Shown here piece after piece: positions 1-11,395 of a stretch of 64,000 nucleotides of DNA. The DNA lies in the NCBI GenBank assembly GCA_030068075.1, contig CM057831.1, forward strand, positions 8,507,464 through 8,571,463. Reading direction: 5' to 3'. The DNA comes from Paguma larvata (Eukaryota; Chordata; Mammalia; Carnivora; Viverridae). Every line of letters starts with the position of its first letter. The first letter of the stretch is position 1. The position numbers and the translations under genes are program-made. The notes under the pieces were generated by a model that saw nothing but the letters and a program-made list of their open reading frames with translations, was not told where the DNA came from and did no database searches.

Positions 1-204
1 CCTTGCTCACCCTCACCCTGCTGCAGACTGCTACTGTTTTCTGAATATTGCAGGCCCACTGCTGCCTCAGGGTCTCTGTACCTGCTGTTCCACCTGCTTA
101 AACACACTTCCTCCCCGAGATCTCCGGGGTTTGCTGCCTCCCTTCCTTCCAGGCTTCTGTCTAATGTCGCTCTTAACATAAGGCCATTTCTGATCGCCTA
201 ATAA
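1..204. other. Unique sequence, nothing recognised
   Basis: No repeat family, exon or motif recognised. The only open frame is short (61 codons, minus strand) and has no recognisable domain. Confidence 0.4.
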
Positions 205-220
205 AAATGCTACCAAACAA

Positions 221-445
221 GGGCGGCCTGGGTGGCTTAGTCGGTTCAGCATCCGACTTCAGCTCCGGTCCTGATCTCATGGTTTGTGGGTTCGGGCCTC
301 GTGTTGGGCTCTGTGCTGATAGCTCAGAGCCTGGAGCCTGCTTCGGATTCTGTGTCTCCCTCTCTCTCTGCCCCTCCCCAACTCAAACTCTGTCTCTCTG
401 TATCTCTTGCTCAAAAATAAATAAACATGAAAAAAAAATTTTTTT
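221..445 (+). mobile_element. Felid-type tRNA-Lys SINE (SINEC), full length
   Basis: The head has the tRNA-derived A-box region (tggcttagtcggttcagc) and a B-box-like ggttcg. A CT-rich body, an aataaataaa tail and an A-run follow. An imperfect 15-bp target-site duplication flanks it: aaatgctaccaaaca at 205-219 and gaatgctctcaaaca at 446-460, 12 of 15 matching. It is diverged, so a moderately old copy. Confidence 0.93.
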
Positions 446-534
446 GAATGCTCTCAAACATACCCCACTTTATTTTTCTCTAAGGCATGTAATCCACTAA
501 CATGCTACGTATTTTACTTAGTCATTTTTTTCTT

Positions 535-676
535 TCTCTGTATTAGAATGTAGACTTTATGAAGGCAGGACTTTTTGTCTCTTTTCTTTATTGCCTGCCC
601 TACCCCCCTGATACCCAGAACAGTGCCCGGAACATAGTAAGCGTTAAACAAACATCTGTGGGATGAATGCATGAGT
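535..676 (+). mobile_element. LINE-2 (L2) 3' end relic
   Basis: Matches the remembered L2 3' UTR in order: 'agaatgtagactttatgaag', then 'cccagaacagtgcccggaac', 'atagtaagcgttaaacaaa' and a terminal 'gatgaatgcatgag'. Diverged and 5'-truncated, as is usual for L2. Confidence 0.75.
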
Positions 677-1669
677 CACACTAAGAATTAGAACAGGCTC
701 TAGGTCTCATTTAGGTCTCTGCTGATTTTTCTAGGGCTTAGGAAACTAGATACGCAAGACTTGCCATGGAAGACTGGACTCCGTGTTTTTATTCTTCCTC
801 ACTTTGATTTCCTTTCATTTCTTACTAAACCACCTAAATAAGCTGGTATGATTAAGAAGTGCCTTCTTTCCCAGCATCACTTAGTACAGAAAAATATTCA
901 TTTGGGTCTGATGTTGGCAATACATCAAAATCCAATAATCATACCATAGGGCAAATGCATTGAGGGCTGCGAGATCCATAACGCAATAACATGTAATCTG
1001 CACATCACGATCGCAAAAGCAAATCTATAATTTCATTTTATTTATTTTCTTAAAATGTGACAACCCCACATGTTGCTTGAGATGATGAAGGTTGGGACAA
1101 ACAGAAATGCGGGGGATTTATGAACCGTGTCAGCCAAGTCTTGGGGATTCCTCCTTGGTCCGTGCTCGGAAGGTAGGTCTGAGCAATTTTCTTTTACTGC
1201 GGCAATATCTCATCTGCATTTGGGAGAAAGACCCCCGACCTGGGAGCGTATTCGCAGACCTGTCTCTTTATGAGTGTGTAGATTTCCCACGGTGTACACC
1301 TCCTGGGTCTTGGGAACTGGCTTATTGGCATGAGCTGTTTGGAGGCTTGGATCGAACAGCCCGTGTGCGAGAAAGCTCTAACGTGGTCCGTGCAATTGGG
1401 GGGTGGGAGACGGTCTGGGACAAGTCAGACGTGTCTTCCTGAGCAGTGGCCGGAGCCTGATGAAATGAAATAATGCAGGGCAATTTCAAAGGCCTGTGAG
1501 CTGTGGTCTCAGCGTCTGGGCTGGACAGACTTGAACTTACCACAGGGTCTTTAACCCCCAAGGGGAATGTAACCTGCCTTTCCCCCAAGGCTTCTGCTCT
1601 GTCTGGTCACTGCTCTGAGCTGGCTGTCCCTTGACACGTGACTTCATGGTAAAGGCAACAGTGACCATC
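677..1669. other. Unclassified AT-leaning sequence
   Basis: No family recognised. Open frames at 1092-1442 (+) and 1322-1588 (-) overlap on opposite strands and show no domain, so I do not call them genes. Confidence 0.4.
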
Positions 1670-1790
1670 ACTTATTGATATGTGGCAGGAATATTCTGAC
1701 ACCGTCTCATCAGCCCACCAGCAGGTGTGCGGTCCCAGATTTGTCCAGGAGGAGCCTGTGATTTCAAGAGGTTAAAGGATGAAGGAAGGA
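1665..1790 (+). mobile_element. Possible MIR relic
   Basis: 'cttattgatatgtggcagga', followed by 'gtctcatcagcc', 'ggtcccagatttg' and 'aagaggttaaag', follows the order of the MIR core and 3' part loosely. Very diverged; alignment is needed. Confidence 0.35.
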
Positions 1791-4015
1791 AGTGTTAACG
1801 CTAGAATCTGAGCTCAGACCCGTGTGGTTCCAGAGTCTTCGCTCCTGCTACTTCATTGTTTTCCGGTCACCAGACTTGTCATCGGTACTGAATTCAGCCC
1901 TGTGCAGGCAGGCCCCGGGCTGCATGCTTTCAGGGTGCTGGCCCTGGCCTTTCTCCCGTCCTACTGTCCCCACGTCGTTGGCACTCACAGGACGGGACCA
2001 CCCAGTTCCCACACCCCTCATTCAAGGTCAAGTTCTAGGTCCTCGGGGCACCCAGACTTTCTCCTTAAATAGCTTTGATCTCACTTCCGGGGTCTGCACA
2101 GTTCTCTTTCCAGGGTCTATCGCTGCCCACCTTTTGGCTTGAAAGTAGCCAAAGACTGGCATATTGAGGGTAGGGCAAGCGGATGGAGCTCAGACATGGG
2201 GTCCAGGGGCCTTCACACACATGCCCACAAAGTTTCTGGTTGTAGGGGACGGAGCCAGGTTTGGGGGGCAGGGGACGGATGGGCCCCAGTCGGCCTCCTT
2301 CCCCTGTACTCTTGCTGCAGGTCCCACACATGCCATGCTTGCCTTTTTCACCATCGCGTTGCCCTGGGTGCATACAGCCTCAGCACGGTTGTCATTGCGT
2401 CCCTTACATCCTTGGATAGTCACTACGGCTCCCCGAGATTGGAGGCGTCGGAGGGTAAGGGGGACTTCCCAGGTGGGAATCGCCCCTAGTCGTGTCCTCT
2501 GACCCCCTCTCTGCGCCTCTACCCCCATCTCTGTCCCCTGCTGCTGTGGTCTGTCATGGTCCTACGGCCCCTCCTCTTTCCCATCATGCTCCATGCCCAA
2601 ACCCTGAAAATGACCTACCTCTCATGGACAAGCTCTTTGTACCTTAGCCCCACAACCCCACCTCCAAGTTTAACTAACCTGACAGACGTCTTCCCGACAA
2701 TATGGAGACCTCAGGGAGTCTTCCACCACAGGCTGTCTGTGTACTATCTCGTATTTGCTGGTCAGACCACAGGGAAAGGTGGCGGCGAGGGAAAGACTGT
2801 CTGCAGTAACTCAACGCTGAGCATCTTGCCATTGCCCGCTTCTCTCTGGCTGTCCCCTCCTGAAGCCACGTGACCTGGGCTGTCATTAGGCAGTAGCACC
2901 TTGCTGCAAAGAGACCCCCTGAATCCCAGAGCAGGCCCCTTTTGGAATGAAAGAAGTTGTTCAGTGAGTGGGGTGTGGAGCTACAGTCGGAATCAGTTTA
3001 CAGTCCCAGGCTTGCCCCAGAGACCTCCCTCCTCCCTCTCCACCTGCACCGTTCATCAAGCCCCGGCTAGACTGGTTTCTTCTAGAGCAGGCCACACACC
3101 CAGAATCTACGTCTCGCTTGTATCATTTGCCTTGCTGAGAAAGCCCTTTCTTATTTCTCTATTTTGTGTGTCTTTCGGCCATCTTTCAAAGGCCTTATCA
3201 GTTGGGGGTCATACCATTTGAGGTGTGGTTAAAGAAACTGTAATTGTTGAGTCAAGAAAAGAAGACAAGGAAGAAGGAAGACGTGGAAGCTGATGTAAAA
3301 TCAAAGAATCTTGCTCTGGCAGAGGTGGTCGATCTAGTACATGTGACCCCAGGAGGCAAAGTCAGCCACCAGGGAGACGGTTCAGCTCAGTGTAAGAAAG
3401 ATCTTCCAGGTGGTGGAAGAAACCAAAATATGGAGCAGAAGGACTTGAACGGTATCAAGTTTCTGCTGAGGTACTGACAGCGTTCACCAGTGGATCCTTC
3501 GCTGGGGCCGATGAAGGTCAAATTTAATCACCATGCGTGGAGTTGGTCTACACGACTCCCAAGGTCCCTCAAACCCGGAGATCTATAGGTTTCTAGTGTC
3601 TCCTCCTCTGGAAGTTCTTCTTTAATCGCTGCTAGCTTCTGTCCAGCTTAGAACTGAGACTTCTATATTTACTCTTTATTATTAGTTACCCTAAGGAGAT
3701 GAAAAACTCCTTGAAGTTAGGGACCATTTCATGGATAGTGGTTCCTTCTAAATCTAGTAGTGGGGTTCAGTGAACGTGTCTCTTTAAAATAATCACTTTT
3801 TCTGATCGTAAAATATATTTATGCTCATTAAAGAGAGTTCGGAAACTATAAAATATCAGGAAGAATACAAAACACGATCCATAATCCCCTCATCCTGGAA
3901 TAGCACCTGATAAACACGTTCATCTATTTCCTCCCTGTCGCTAATACATATTTATTTTTTGAAATGAAGAAGACAAACTTATGGGAAAACTTTGTGTTTC
4001 TCTTTTAAAAAATCT
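1791..4015. other. Unique sequence with several short overlapping frames
   Basis: GC is higher between 2.0 and 3.2 kb. Six or more frames of 70-116 codons overlap on both strands between 1792 and 3221, as expected of GC-rich noncoding DNA. The 3244-3477 (+) frame is lysine-rich and charged but has no recognisable domain. Nothing here is called as a gene. Confidence 0.4.
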
Positions 4016-4178
4016 TTTTAGCGTGTATTTATTTTTTGAGAGAGAGAGGGAGACCCAGAATCCGAAACAGGCTCCAGGCTCTGAGCTGTCAGCACAGAGT
4101 CTGACACAGGGCTCGAACTCACAGACTGTGAGATGATGAAGTCAGACACTTAACTGACTGAGCCACCCAGATGCCTCT
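4016..4178 (-). mobile_element. SINEC copy, antisense
   Basis: Reverse-complement SINE: tail 'gtatttattttttgagagag', body 'caggctccaggctctgagct', head 'ttaactgactgagccaccca' then 'gatgcc'. The body is shorter than in a full copy, so there is internal loss in the CT-rich part. No clear target duplication. Confidence 0.88.
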
Positions 4179-4460
4179 ATTTTTCAAACTCAAAAGAGAG
4201 TGGTGATCAGGAAGCTCGGTCAGACCTCTGGGATGGGATCGCTTGGTCCAGAACTTTCTGCTTTGGAGCCTCATCCAAAGCAGGAGAAGGAAGGAGCGTT
4301 CAGATCTCCGTGGGCTACCCATGGGTGCCCAAGAGTCACTTGGTCATTTTTGCAGACTGTCCTTCCCTTCCAACCTGAAGGTGTTCCTTGTGGTCGAAAG
4401 CGGCTCTCATTCCCCACAGTTACCAGGGGGGCTCCGCAGGGAGGATTAGCCTGGCTGGAG

Positions 4461-4510
4461 TTGTGTGTCTGTGTGTGTCTGTGTGTGTGTGTGCGCGCGT
4501 GCGCATGTGT
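4461..4510. repeat. (TG)n microsatellite, impure
   Basis: TG/TCTG dinucleotides pass into CGCG and GCGC steps. Alternating purine-pyrimidine sequence of this kind can adopt Z-DNA. It explains the Cys/Val-repeat frame across it. Confidence 0.9.
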
Positions 4511-4559
4511 TTTCCTTTCTCCCTAACACACTGAGAGCTTGGCAAGGCCAGGAGAGAGG

Positions 4560-4860
4560 CGCCTGATTATTTTTAGCCCCTTGTTCCTCGGAATGGATTG
4601 TGCATAACAAAAGAATGCTAATGCTCACTGTCTTTATGAAAGCACTCGAGTTCATCAGCTTTGCAAAGAAGTGAAATTAAATCAAGATTTAATTGGGATA
4701 TGCATGTTTTATTCATGCTACTAACCACAGGAGAAGCCAGCAAGCTGAAGGTAAAAAAGAGGGGAAAAAATCTTTTGAAAAGTTGTTTCTCTCTGATTAA
4801 ATAGAGATAGTTTCCAACTTCAAAGGGAGCAGGCCTTTAATGTATTTTAAATGCTCAACT
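4560..4860. promoter_or_regulatory. Repeat-free AT-rich block, possible conserved noncoding element
   Basis: No repeat signature. Contains homeodomain/POU-like words: 'attaaatcaagatttaat' (an imperfect palindrome at about 4676-4694), 'gatatgcatg' and 'ctgattaaat'. Composition only; conservation was not tested. Confidence 0.25.
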
Positions 4861-5285
4861 ACGCTCGGCCTGGCCAGCCCTGCTGCTGGTGGGTGACGGG
4901 CGAGCCAGGCGTGCCCTGCTCCTGCCTTCATGTCTGGCCTCTAGAAACAGCCACGCGGCTCCTGGTCCCACGTTCTGTGCTCCCGCATGAGGCCCTACAA
5001 ACAGCTGTCCCGGAACCCCGGGGAGAGGTGGACCCAGCTCAGAGGGTCTGCAGTTACCCCTCGGAACGCGAGCAGCCCCCACCGCCCAAGTGTGAAGGAC
5101 AAAGAACACTAGAGAATAAGACTTTTCTCCTTCATTTGAGATTTCTTCCGTGGACCGGGACGCACCGAGGGCCTAGCTACGTCCGATACAAAGGTAAAAC
5201 GGTCCCGGCCTGAGCCTCTTGCACCTAACAATATAGGACGGGAGATTAAACAAAAGCCTTAAATAACGTGGGAAAAAGACAGAGT
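4861..5285. other. GC-rich unique sequence
   Basis: Overlapping frames at 4851-5213 (+) and 4855-5109 (-) share the same GC-rich DNA and have no domain. Nothing else seen. Confidence 0.35.
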
Positions 5286-5530
5286 AAGGCAAAGGTGGCC
5301 GGAAAGGTTTCAGATGCGTTGAGAGATCCAGAGGAGCAGCTCCGTGGGCAGAGCAAAGAGAGCTCCGCGGAGGAGGTGACGCTTGAGCTGGGTTAGAGGA
5401 ACGTCCAGAATTTCCGTGTGCAGGTGGGGAGCAAGTGTTCGAGCAGTGACACCGATGGAAAGCTGGAGGGATGCGTAGGGGTCGCCAAAGAGTCTAATTG
5501 GCTGTGGCTTGTGATGCAAACGGTAGGGCT
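5286..5530 (+). mobile_element. Probable L2 internal/3' relic
   Basis: 'gaggaggtgacgcttgagct' followed by 'gggttagagg', 'gcaggtggggagcaag' and 'ggaaagctggaggg' follow the L2 3' region in order. Diverged. Confidence 0.5.
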
Positions 5531-6083
5531 ATGCGAGAATCTGAGAATCTGGTTCAGATGAAAGCAAGGGGAGTGGCTCAAGTTCAAGGGAGTGGCTCAA
5601 GTGCAGGGGATAGACGACTCTCCATATTCATGAATTCAGATGCCCATAAACTTGGAAGCAGTCTTCAGAATCCTCTGGTCTGAGGATTGCCCCTCCTGCG
5701 GCTCCCCACCTCCTGTGACCGCGGCAGACATCACTCCCCCATCTTGGTGCTCCTTTCTTTTGAAATCGGAAGGTTTACAGTCATTTGAGGAAAAAAAAAA
5801 TAAAGCAAACTTGTTGCCACTGCTGGATTCTGGCTCTCTGAACTTTTTCCCTGCCACCCTTTGATATTTCATACTCCCAAAAATACCCGCGCAAAGTGGA
5901 TGGGACGGGTTATTTTAGCTTCCCATAAAAGTGGGATAGGTTGTTTGACTTTAATTAGCCGCTGAGAAGAAACTACAAGTCCTCTTAAAGTTATCAAGTA
6001 GGTAACAATATCGCATGGAATTACCAAGAAATTTAATGAAGGGAAAACGTGAGAGGCGAAGACCACACAAAAGGCGTTTTTGC
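5531..6083. other. Unclassified sequence
   Basis: Includes a short local duplication 'ggagtggctcaag' at about 5569-5582 and 5589-5601. No family or exon recognised. Confidence 0.35.
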
Positions 6084-6100
6084 TTTAAAAGCATGGGCCA

Positions 6101-6314
6101 GGGGCGCCTGGGTGGCTCAGTTTGTTAAGCGGCCAACTTCAGCTCAGGTCATGATCTCACAGTTCATGAGTTCAAGCCCAGGGTTAGGCTCTGTGCTGAC
6201 AGCTTGGAGCCTAGAGCCTGTTTCTGATTCTGGGTCCCCCTTTCTCTGCCCCTCCCCTGCTCTCTCTCTCTCTCTCTCTCTCTCTCAAAAATAAATAAAT
6301 ATTGAAAAAACATC
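6101..6314 (+). mobile_element. SINEC copy A of a tandem pair
   Basis: Complete head (ggggcgcctgggtggctcag), body, (TC)n run and aataaataaa tail. Target duplications: tttaaaagcatgggcca at 6084-6100 and tttaaaaagcattggcca at 6315-6332. The downstream duplication is also the target of the next SINE. Confidence 0.95.
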
Positions 6315-6332
6315 TTTAAAAAGCATTGGCCA

Positions 6333-6540
6333 GGGGCGCCCGGGTGGCACAGTCGGTTGAGCGGCCGACTTCGGCTCAGGTCATGATCTCACGATCTGTG
6401 AGTCCGAGCCCCGCGTCGGGCCCTGTGCTGACGGCTCAGAGCCTGGAGCCTGCTTCAGAATCTGTGTCTCCCTCTCTCTCTGCCCTTCCCCTGCTCACGC
6501 TCTGTCTCTATGTCTCTCAAAAATAAATAAAACGTTAAAA
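6333..6540 (+). mobile_element. SINEC copy B of a tandem pair
   Basis: Head 'ggggcgcccgggtggcacag' begins directly after the target duplication of copy A. Its own downstream duplication is aaaaaacattgacca at 6541-6554. B has a cleaner body than A and is probably the younger insertion. Confidence 0.95.
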
Positions 6541-6554
6541 AAAAAACATTGACC

Positions 6555-7435
6555 AATTGGGGGAGTTTGAACTTTTGTTTGAAGTCCTTATGGATTGATA
6601 GAAGATGCCAGAGATCAAAATCCTAGGACTGTATGAGGTTTGAAGTCTAGGGGGTAATATGTTCCACAACAAGCTGGTATAAATATGAACCAGAAGGGGT
6701 CCAGCCCTCTTCCCGATTTGCAGTCCCGTTTCACGTCTCCTGGGTTCAGGCAGCCTCAGGCATGAACTTGGTACGAGGCGGCCCTATACTGATCCATGGC
6801 GGTTGGAAGAAGCAGTGGAAATCGTCTCCATTTTATCCTTGGCCTCAAATATTGCAAATAATTATTTAAAAGATAACAGTATCATAAAATCAAAGATAAC
6901 CAAGTCAAAAGAAAAAAAAGCCACAATGAGTGCAAAAAGGAGAAACATAAAACAGTAGAAACGTAACTACAGGGACTTTAGTGTTAAAACGATCAGATAT
7001 ACATTATATAGTAACTATGCTTACTCTGGGTTGCAGCTTGGATTCCCAGGGAAGCTAGGATGACTCTGAGATGGACATTAAAGTTTAGAAGATTTGCTGG
7101 GCATCAACACCTGATGGGGGAAGGAAAGAAAGCAGAATTGGGCAGAGGGAGTAGTCGGGCTGGTCACCACAGGCTTCAGCCAATAGCAGGAAGGGCTCTG
7201 AAGCTAGGATGGCCCATCAGAGATACCCTGAGTCAGAGACAGGGAGGCAGGTTTTTAAATTCTCATGACGGCCAGTCTTTAGCAACGGATCGATCACCTC
7301 TGGAAGGAATTTCTTTCCAACCAGGGCAAGTTTCAAAGAGATTGTCAGAGAGTAAGATTCCCATCAGCCGAGTAGATTCATTCCTTAGTCCTGAAAGGCA
7401 GATGGTCACTGGAGCACAGCATCCATGACACTGTT
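6555..7435. other. Unclassified sequence, possibly including old retroelement remains
   Basis: AT-rich between 6840 and 7010, then GC-moderate. The 122-codon plus frame at 7060-7428 has no recognisable domain. The phrase 'gaagctaggatg' occurs at about 7051 and 7200, a weak internal repetition. Confidence 0.35.
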
Positions 7436-8300
7436 CAAGGAAATAAGAATGAAGTGTGAATAAATGTGTATGAGGAAGAAATGATAAAGATTGACGTGTT
7501 AAATTTTTTTTTATTAAAAAAGTACCTGTGAAAATGAAAAATCCAACTGCCCAAATTAAAAAGCCAGAGAACGAATTTAACTGCGGGATTAAACACAGTT
7601 AAAGAAAGAATTAGTAAACTGGAAAACATGCCAGAAGGAAACAGCCTTTGTACATCATGAAGAGATAGAAAAGTACAAAATGCCCAAGGGTAGTTAAGTG
7701 AGGTACAGAACAGAAGAAGAGAGTCTAGCATACATTTAATCTGAATCTCAAGAGAGGAGAGTGGAGATACAGCAGAAACAATAGGTAAAGAAAGGATGGA
7801 TAAAAATTTTAAAGACCAATGAATGTCATGAATCCATACATTCGAGAACCTTATGAATCTTAATTCAGACAAAGAAATCACTTAGCTACATCATAGAACA
7901 CCAGAGGAAAAAAGGAACTCTGACCAGTGGTCATAAAAGAAAGGCAGATTGTTTTCAAATGGGTGAGTTAGACTCGTTGCTGACTTCTCAACAGTGATAA
8001 AGGAGGCTAGGCAACAGAAGAATCATGGCTTCAAAATACGGACAAAAATTGATAGCTCATGAAGAATTCTATACCCAGTAAAAGTCTTTCAATAACAAGG
8101 ACAAATAAGGACACTTTTCGATAAGCAAAGCAAGTTGTCCTCCACAGACCCTCAGTAAAAGAAATTCCAAATGATGTATTTCGGGCAGAAAGAAAATGAT
8201 TCCAGGTAGAAGGTGTGAGATGCAGAAAGGAATCAAGAGGGGGAAAGTTGTCAACAAGGGAGTAAATCCACATGAACATTGAATGCACAAAACAGTAACA
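7436..8300 (+). mobile_element. Ancient L1M/HAL1 relic, ORF1 3' region
   Basis: Decayed L1 ORF1 and inter-ORF wording in order: 'gctgacttctcaacagtgat', 'gaattctatacccagtaaaa', 'cagaccctcagtaaaagaaa', 'ggcagaaagaaaatgattcc', then 'gggagtaaatccacatgaac'. No intact reading frame. It continues after the SINE at 8318. Confidence 0.75.
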
Positions 8301-8317
8301 ATGTAGTCCTGCAGTTT

Positions 8318-8335
8318 ATTTTTTTAAATGTTTAT

Positions 8336-8372
<37 letters not shown>

Positions 8373-8534
8373 ATGAGCAGGGGAAGGGGCAGAGAGAGGG
8401 AGCGAGAGAATCCCAAGTAGGCTTCATGCTCGGTGGGAAGCCTGACGTGGGGCTCAATCCCCCGAACCATGAGATCATGACCTGAGCCAAAATCAAGAGT
8501 CGGATACTTAACGGACTGAGCCACGCGGGCGGCC
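8318..8534 (-). mobile_element. SINEC copy, antisense, inserted in the L1M relic
   Basis: Antisense tail 'aaatgtttattttgagagag', a 30-bp GA run and a degraded head ending 'ccacgcgggcggccc'. Target duplications: tgtagtcctgcagtt at 8302-8316 and tgtagacttgcagtt at about 8536-8550. The L1M text resumes after the second copy. Confidence 0.92.
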
Positions 8535-8550
8535 CTGTAGACTTGCAGTT

Positions 8551-8735
8551 CAAATTTATACAAATGTAGAATTAATGGAAATACCGTATTGTGTTCTAAG
8601 ATCTTTATATTGGCTAATATTGTTAAGATATTCACATTCGACTTTGATAATTTAAGTACACGTCTTGTATTTTTAAGAATCTATCAGTCATGATTCAGCA
8701 CAGGAAAACAGAAACAAAGTATTCCAAGAAGAAAA
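8551..8735 (+). mobile_element. Continuation of the L1M relic
   Basis: AT-rich continuation of the inter-ORF region after the SINE. Family assignment rests on position between L1 parts more than on sequence. Confidence 0.4.
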
Positions 8736-8740
8736 TAACT

Positions 8741-8923
8741 GGGGCGCCTGTTGGTTGAGCGTTCGACTCTTGATTTTGGCTCAGGTCATGATCTCAGCTT
8801 CGTGAAATTGAGCCCCGCCTTAGGCTCCACTCTGGGGAGCCTCAGAGATTCTCTCTCTCTCTCTCTCTCCGCCCCTCCCTCCCCCTCTCACAAAACAAAC
8901 AAACAACAACAACAGGAAAAAAA
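8741..8923 (+). mobile_element. Older carnivore SINE (CAN-type)
   Basis: Head 'ggggcgcctgttggttgagc', body 'gactcttgattttggctcag', (CT)n and an AAC-rich tail. The shorter body differs from the other felid-type copies. Target duplications: aagaagaaaataact at 8726-8740 and aagaagaaaataatt at about 8925-8939. Confidence 0.92.
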
Positions 8924-8939
8924 AAGAAGAAAATAATTT

Positions 8940-9075
8940 CCATGGTAATATTCTTTGTGATGAAATCTACTTGTGTGATATTAATATCAGCACTACAATA
9001 TTCTTTTAACCAGTGTTAGCATAATATGTCTTCTCTTATCCCTTTATTTTTTTGTAAAATTTATTATCCATTCGT
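8940..9075 (-). mobile_element. Small antisense L1M ORF2 fragment
   Basis: 'ggtaatattctttgtgatga', 'atattaatatcagcac' and 'cttttaaccagtgttagcat' resemble the antisense L1 ORF2 endonuclease-RT region. Opposite strand to the L1 pieces on either side, so a separate insertion or a local inversion. Confidence 0.5.
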
Positions 9076-9089
9076 GATAATAAGAAAAC

Positions 9090-9480
9090 ACTTAGCAAAG
9101 CAGGAATGGAAGGAAACCTCTTTCTTTTGATAGGCTCTATTTACCAAAACTGATAGCAAACGCCCTACTTAACAGTGACGCTCCAAAAGCTTTTCTTTCG
9201 AGAGCAAGAACAAGACAAGAAATACACAACTCAGCTTCCATCAGCTCAACACTGCACTAAAAGTTTCGGCCAGCACAAAAAGAACCTCTCCGCCCCGCCC
9301 CCTCCATTGCCACCAAATGATTGAAAAAGGAAATAAAAGGTCATCGTTTAAAAATGAGGTAACCGTGCATAGAAAACCTCCCTACCCTCCCCCAAAATCC
9401 ACAGATACATTTTAAAATTGAGTAAGAGAGTTTGTAACCAGTTTTTTGGATGCAAAATAAATATCAATTTTAAAAATGTG
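9090..9480 (+). mobile_element. L1M ORF2 (RT region) relic
   Basis: 'caggaatggaaggaaacctc' followed by 'tacttaacagtgacg', 'agagcaagaacaagacaag' and 'aaaaggaaataaaaggtcat' follows the L1 ORF2 RT region in order, with many gaps and no open frame. Confidence 0.65.
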
Positions 9481-9589
9481 TTAGAATATTTACTGTAAAG
9501 ATAGGATATTTAAGTTTGTGCTGTGTTGCTACAGGGACTGTAAAACCGAGCAGTCACATACAATAGCCAGCCAAGCAACAGACTCTTCC

Positions 9590-9770
9590 TACGGCACAGA
9601 TATGAGCACCACAGAGCATTAGATAAAAGACACACTTTTCTAAAATGGTGCCAAGACAATTGGATAGCCATATGAGAGAAAAAGAAATTAGATATCTGTC
9701 TCATATCATACACTAAAATCAATTTCAGATAGATTAAAGACCTGGTTATGAAGTCAAAATTATATTGCTT
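9590..9770 (+). mobile_element. L1M ORF2 3' region relic
   Basis: 'cacacttttctaaaatggtg', 'acaattggatagccatatga' and 'atttcagatagattaaagac' correspond to the stretch after the RT domain in L1 ORF2. Decayed. Confidence 0.6.
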
Positions 9771-9774
9771 TCTG

Positions 9775-11395
9775 GAATTTCAGTTCCAGAACAAGATACC
9801 ACAGATTGACTCTTTCCCTGCTCCTCCTCTCCAAATATAACTAAATACCCAGAAATTATTAAGTAGAAAATGATAAAAAGAACTCTGAAAGCTGGGAAGA
9901 AAAAGGCAGACTGGCTAGAGACCCCAGGACTTGAGCAGTGACTGGTGGTGGGTGAGTTCGCTGGATTTGCTTTTTATTTCTCATCTATCATTGAACTGGG
10001 CACTGGAGAAGCCTAAAACCCAGAGCCACTGTCAGGGGCACACAGGAAAGAAAAAAAAAAAAAATGGAAAGCCTTCTGTCTTTGGCAAAGCGCCAAGAAA
10101 AAGAAGCCCAAGAGAGACCTGGTGGGAACTTCAGTCTCTGCTTCATGCGTAGGGACCCAGCAGTGGCAGCAGTGAAAACAGCCACCTCAACCCCTTCTCC
10201 ACAACGGGGATTCTGGCAGGTGGTTCCATCTGCATGCAACAGCAGCAGGAAATCCCCAGACCATCCAGCCTGGGCTCCGTAAACCAGGCTCAGTGAGTGG
10301 GGCTCATCCATATGCAGCAGTGAAGCGGTGAACTCCTATGTCTCTCTGCCTTCAACCTACTGGCAAAAGACACCTAGGCCAAGGGTTTTTCTCTTCTCTA
10401 GCAAATGTCTCCCAGTAACAGCAGGTGGCTCCAGGAAGTACCTTCTGCCACTCCAGACAGTGCTAAGCTTTGAGCAAGTGTCCTAACAGCACTAGAAGAA
10501 ACAAAAGCAGGCCACAATAATGTTACAAGGATGCAGAAAACTAAACTTTCTTTAGAACTGAAGCCACAGAAGTAGGGCAAAATGCATTTGCTCAACCTTA
10601 AAAGGGTAACTTTCTGCTAAAATAAATTTGGATGGTATCAAGAGTCCCTTAACATGAGAACCACAATATCTGGAATACAATAAAAAAATGGTTCTTCATA
10701 CTAAGCAACCAGCAGAACCACAACTTGAAAGAGAAAAGACAACAGATGCGAATCCCGAGATGTCGGAATTATCTGACAAGAATTTTAAAGCGACTCCCAT
10801 AAAACTGCTCCAAGAATCAATTATGAATTATCTTGAAGTAATAAAAATGATAGAAAATCTCAGCAAAGAAATAGAAGTTATAAAAAAGAACCAAACAGAA
10901 ATTATAAAAGTCAAAAATACAATAACTTAAAAAAAAAACCTTCCTGGATGGAATCACATACAGAGAGTATAGATGACAAAGCCCAGAATCCATGAACTTG
11001 AAGATAAATCAATGGAATTTGTTCAATCTGACTATCAAGAGAAAATAGACTGGAAAAAAAGAAAAGAATGGTCTCGGGGATTTATGTAACAAATAACTAA
11101 CATTCATATTGTTGGAGTTCCAGAAGAAATGATGGCTGACAACTTTCCAGATAGGCGAAAGACAAAGACCTATAGATCCATGAAGCTGAGTGAACCCCAA
11201 ATAGGATAAACCAAAAGAAATCCATAAAAAAAGCACATCATAATTAAACTTCTAATGAGGAGAAAAAAAATCTTAAAAACAGCCAGAAGGAAATGATGTG
11301 TTATCTATAAAAGGCCACCAATTTAAGTGGCAAAGGATTACTCATTTTTCAGTTCTGAAAGAAAAGAAGGGTCAACCTTGAATCTGGTGACAGCT
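9775..11395 (+). mobile_element. Ancient L1ME/HAL1: 5' region and ORF1 relic
   Basis: ORF1 wording survives: 'tctgacaagaattttaaagc', 'gaagataaatcaatggaatt', 'tgttggagttccagaagaaa', 'atggctgacaactttccaga', 'aaagaaatccataaaaaaag' and 'cacatcataattaaacttct'. The 80-codon frame at 10688-10930 is a surviving scrap of the ORF1 coiled-coil region. No complete ORF1. Confidence 0.75.
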
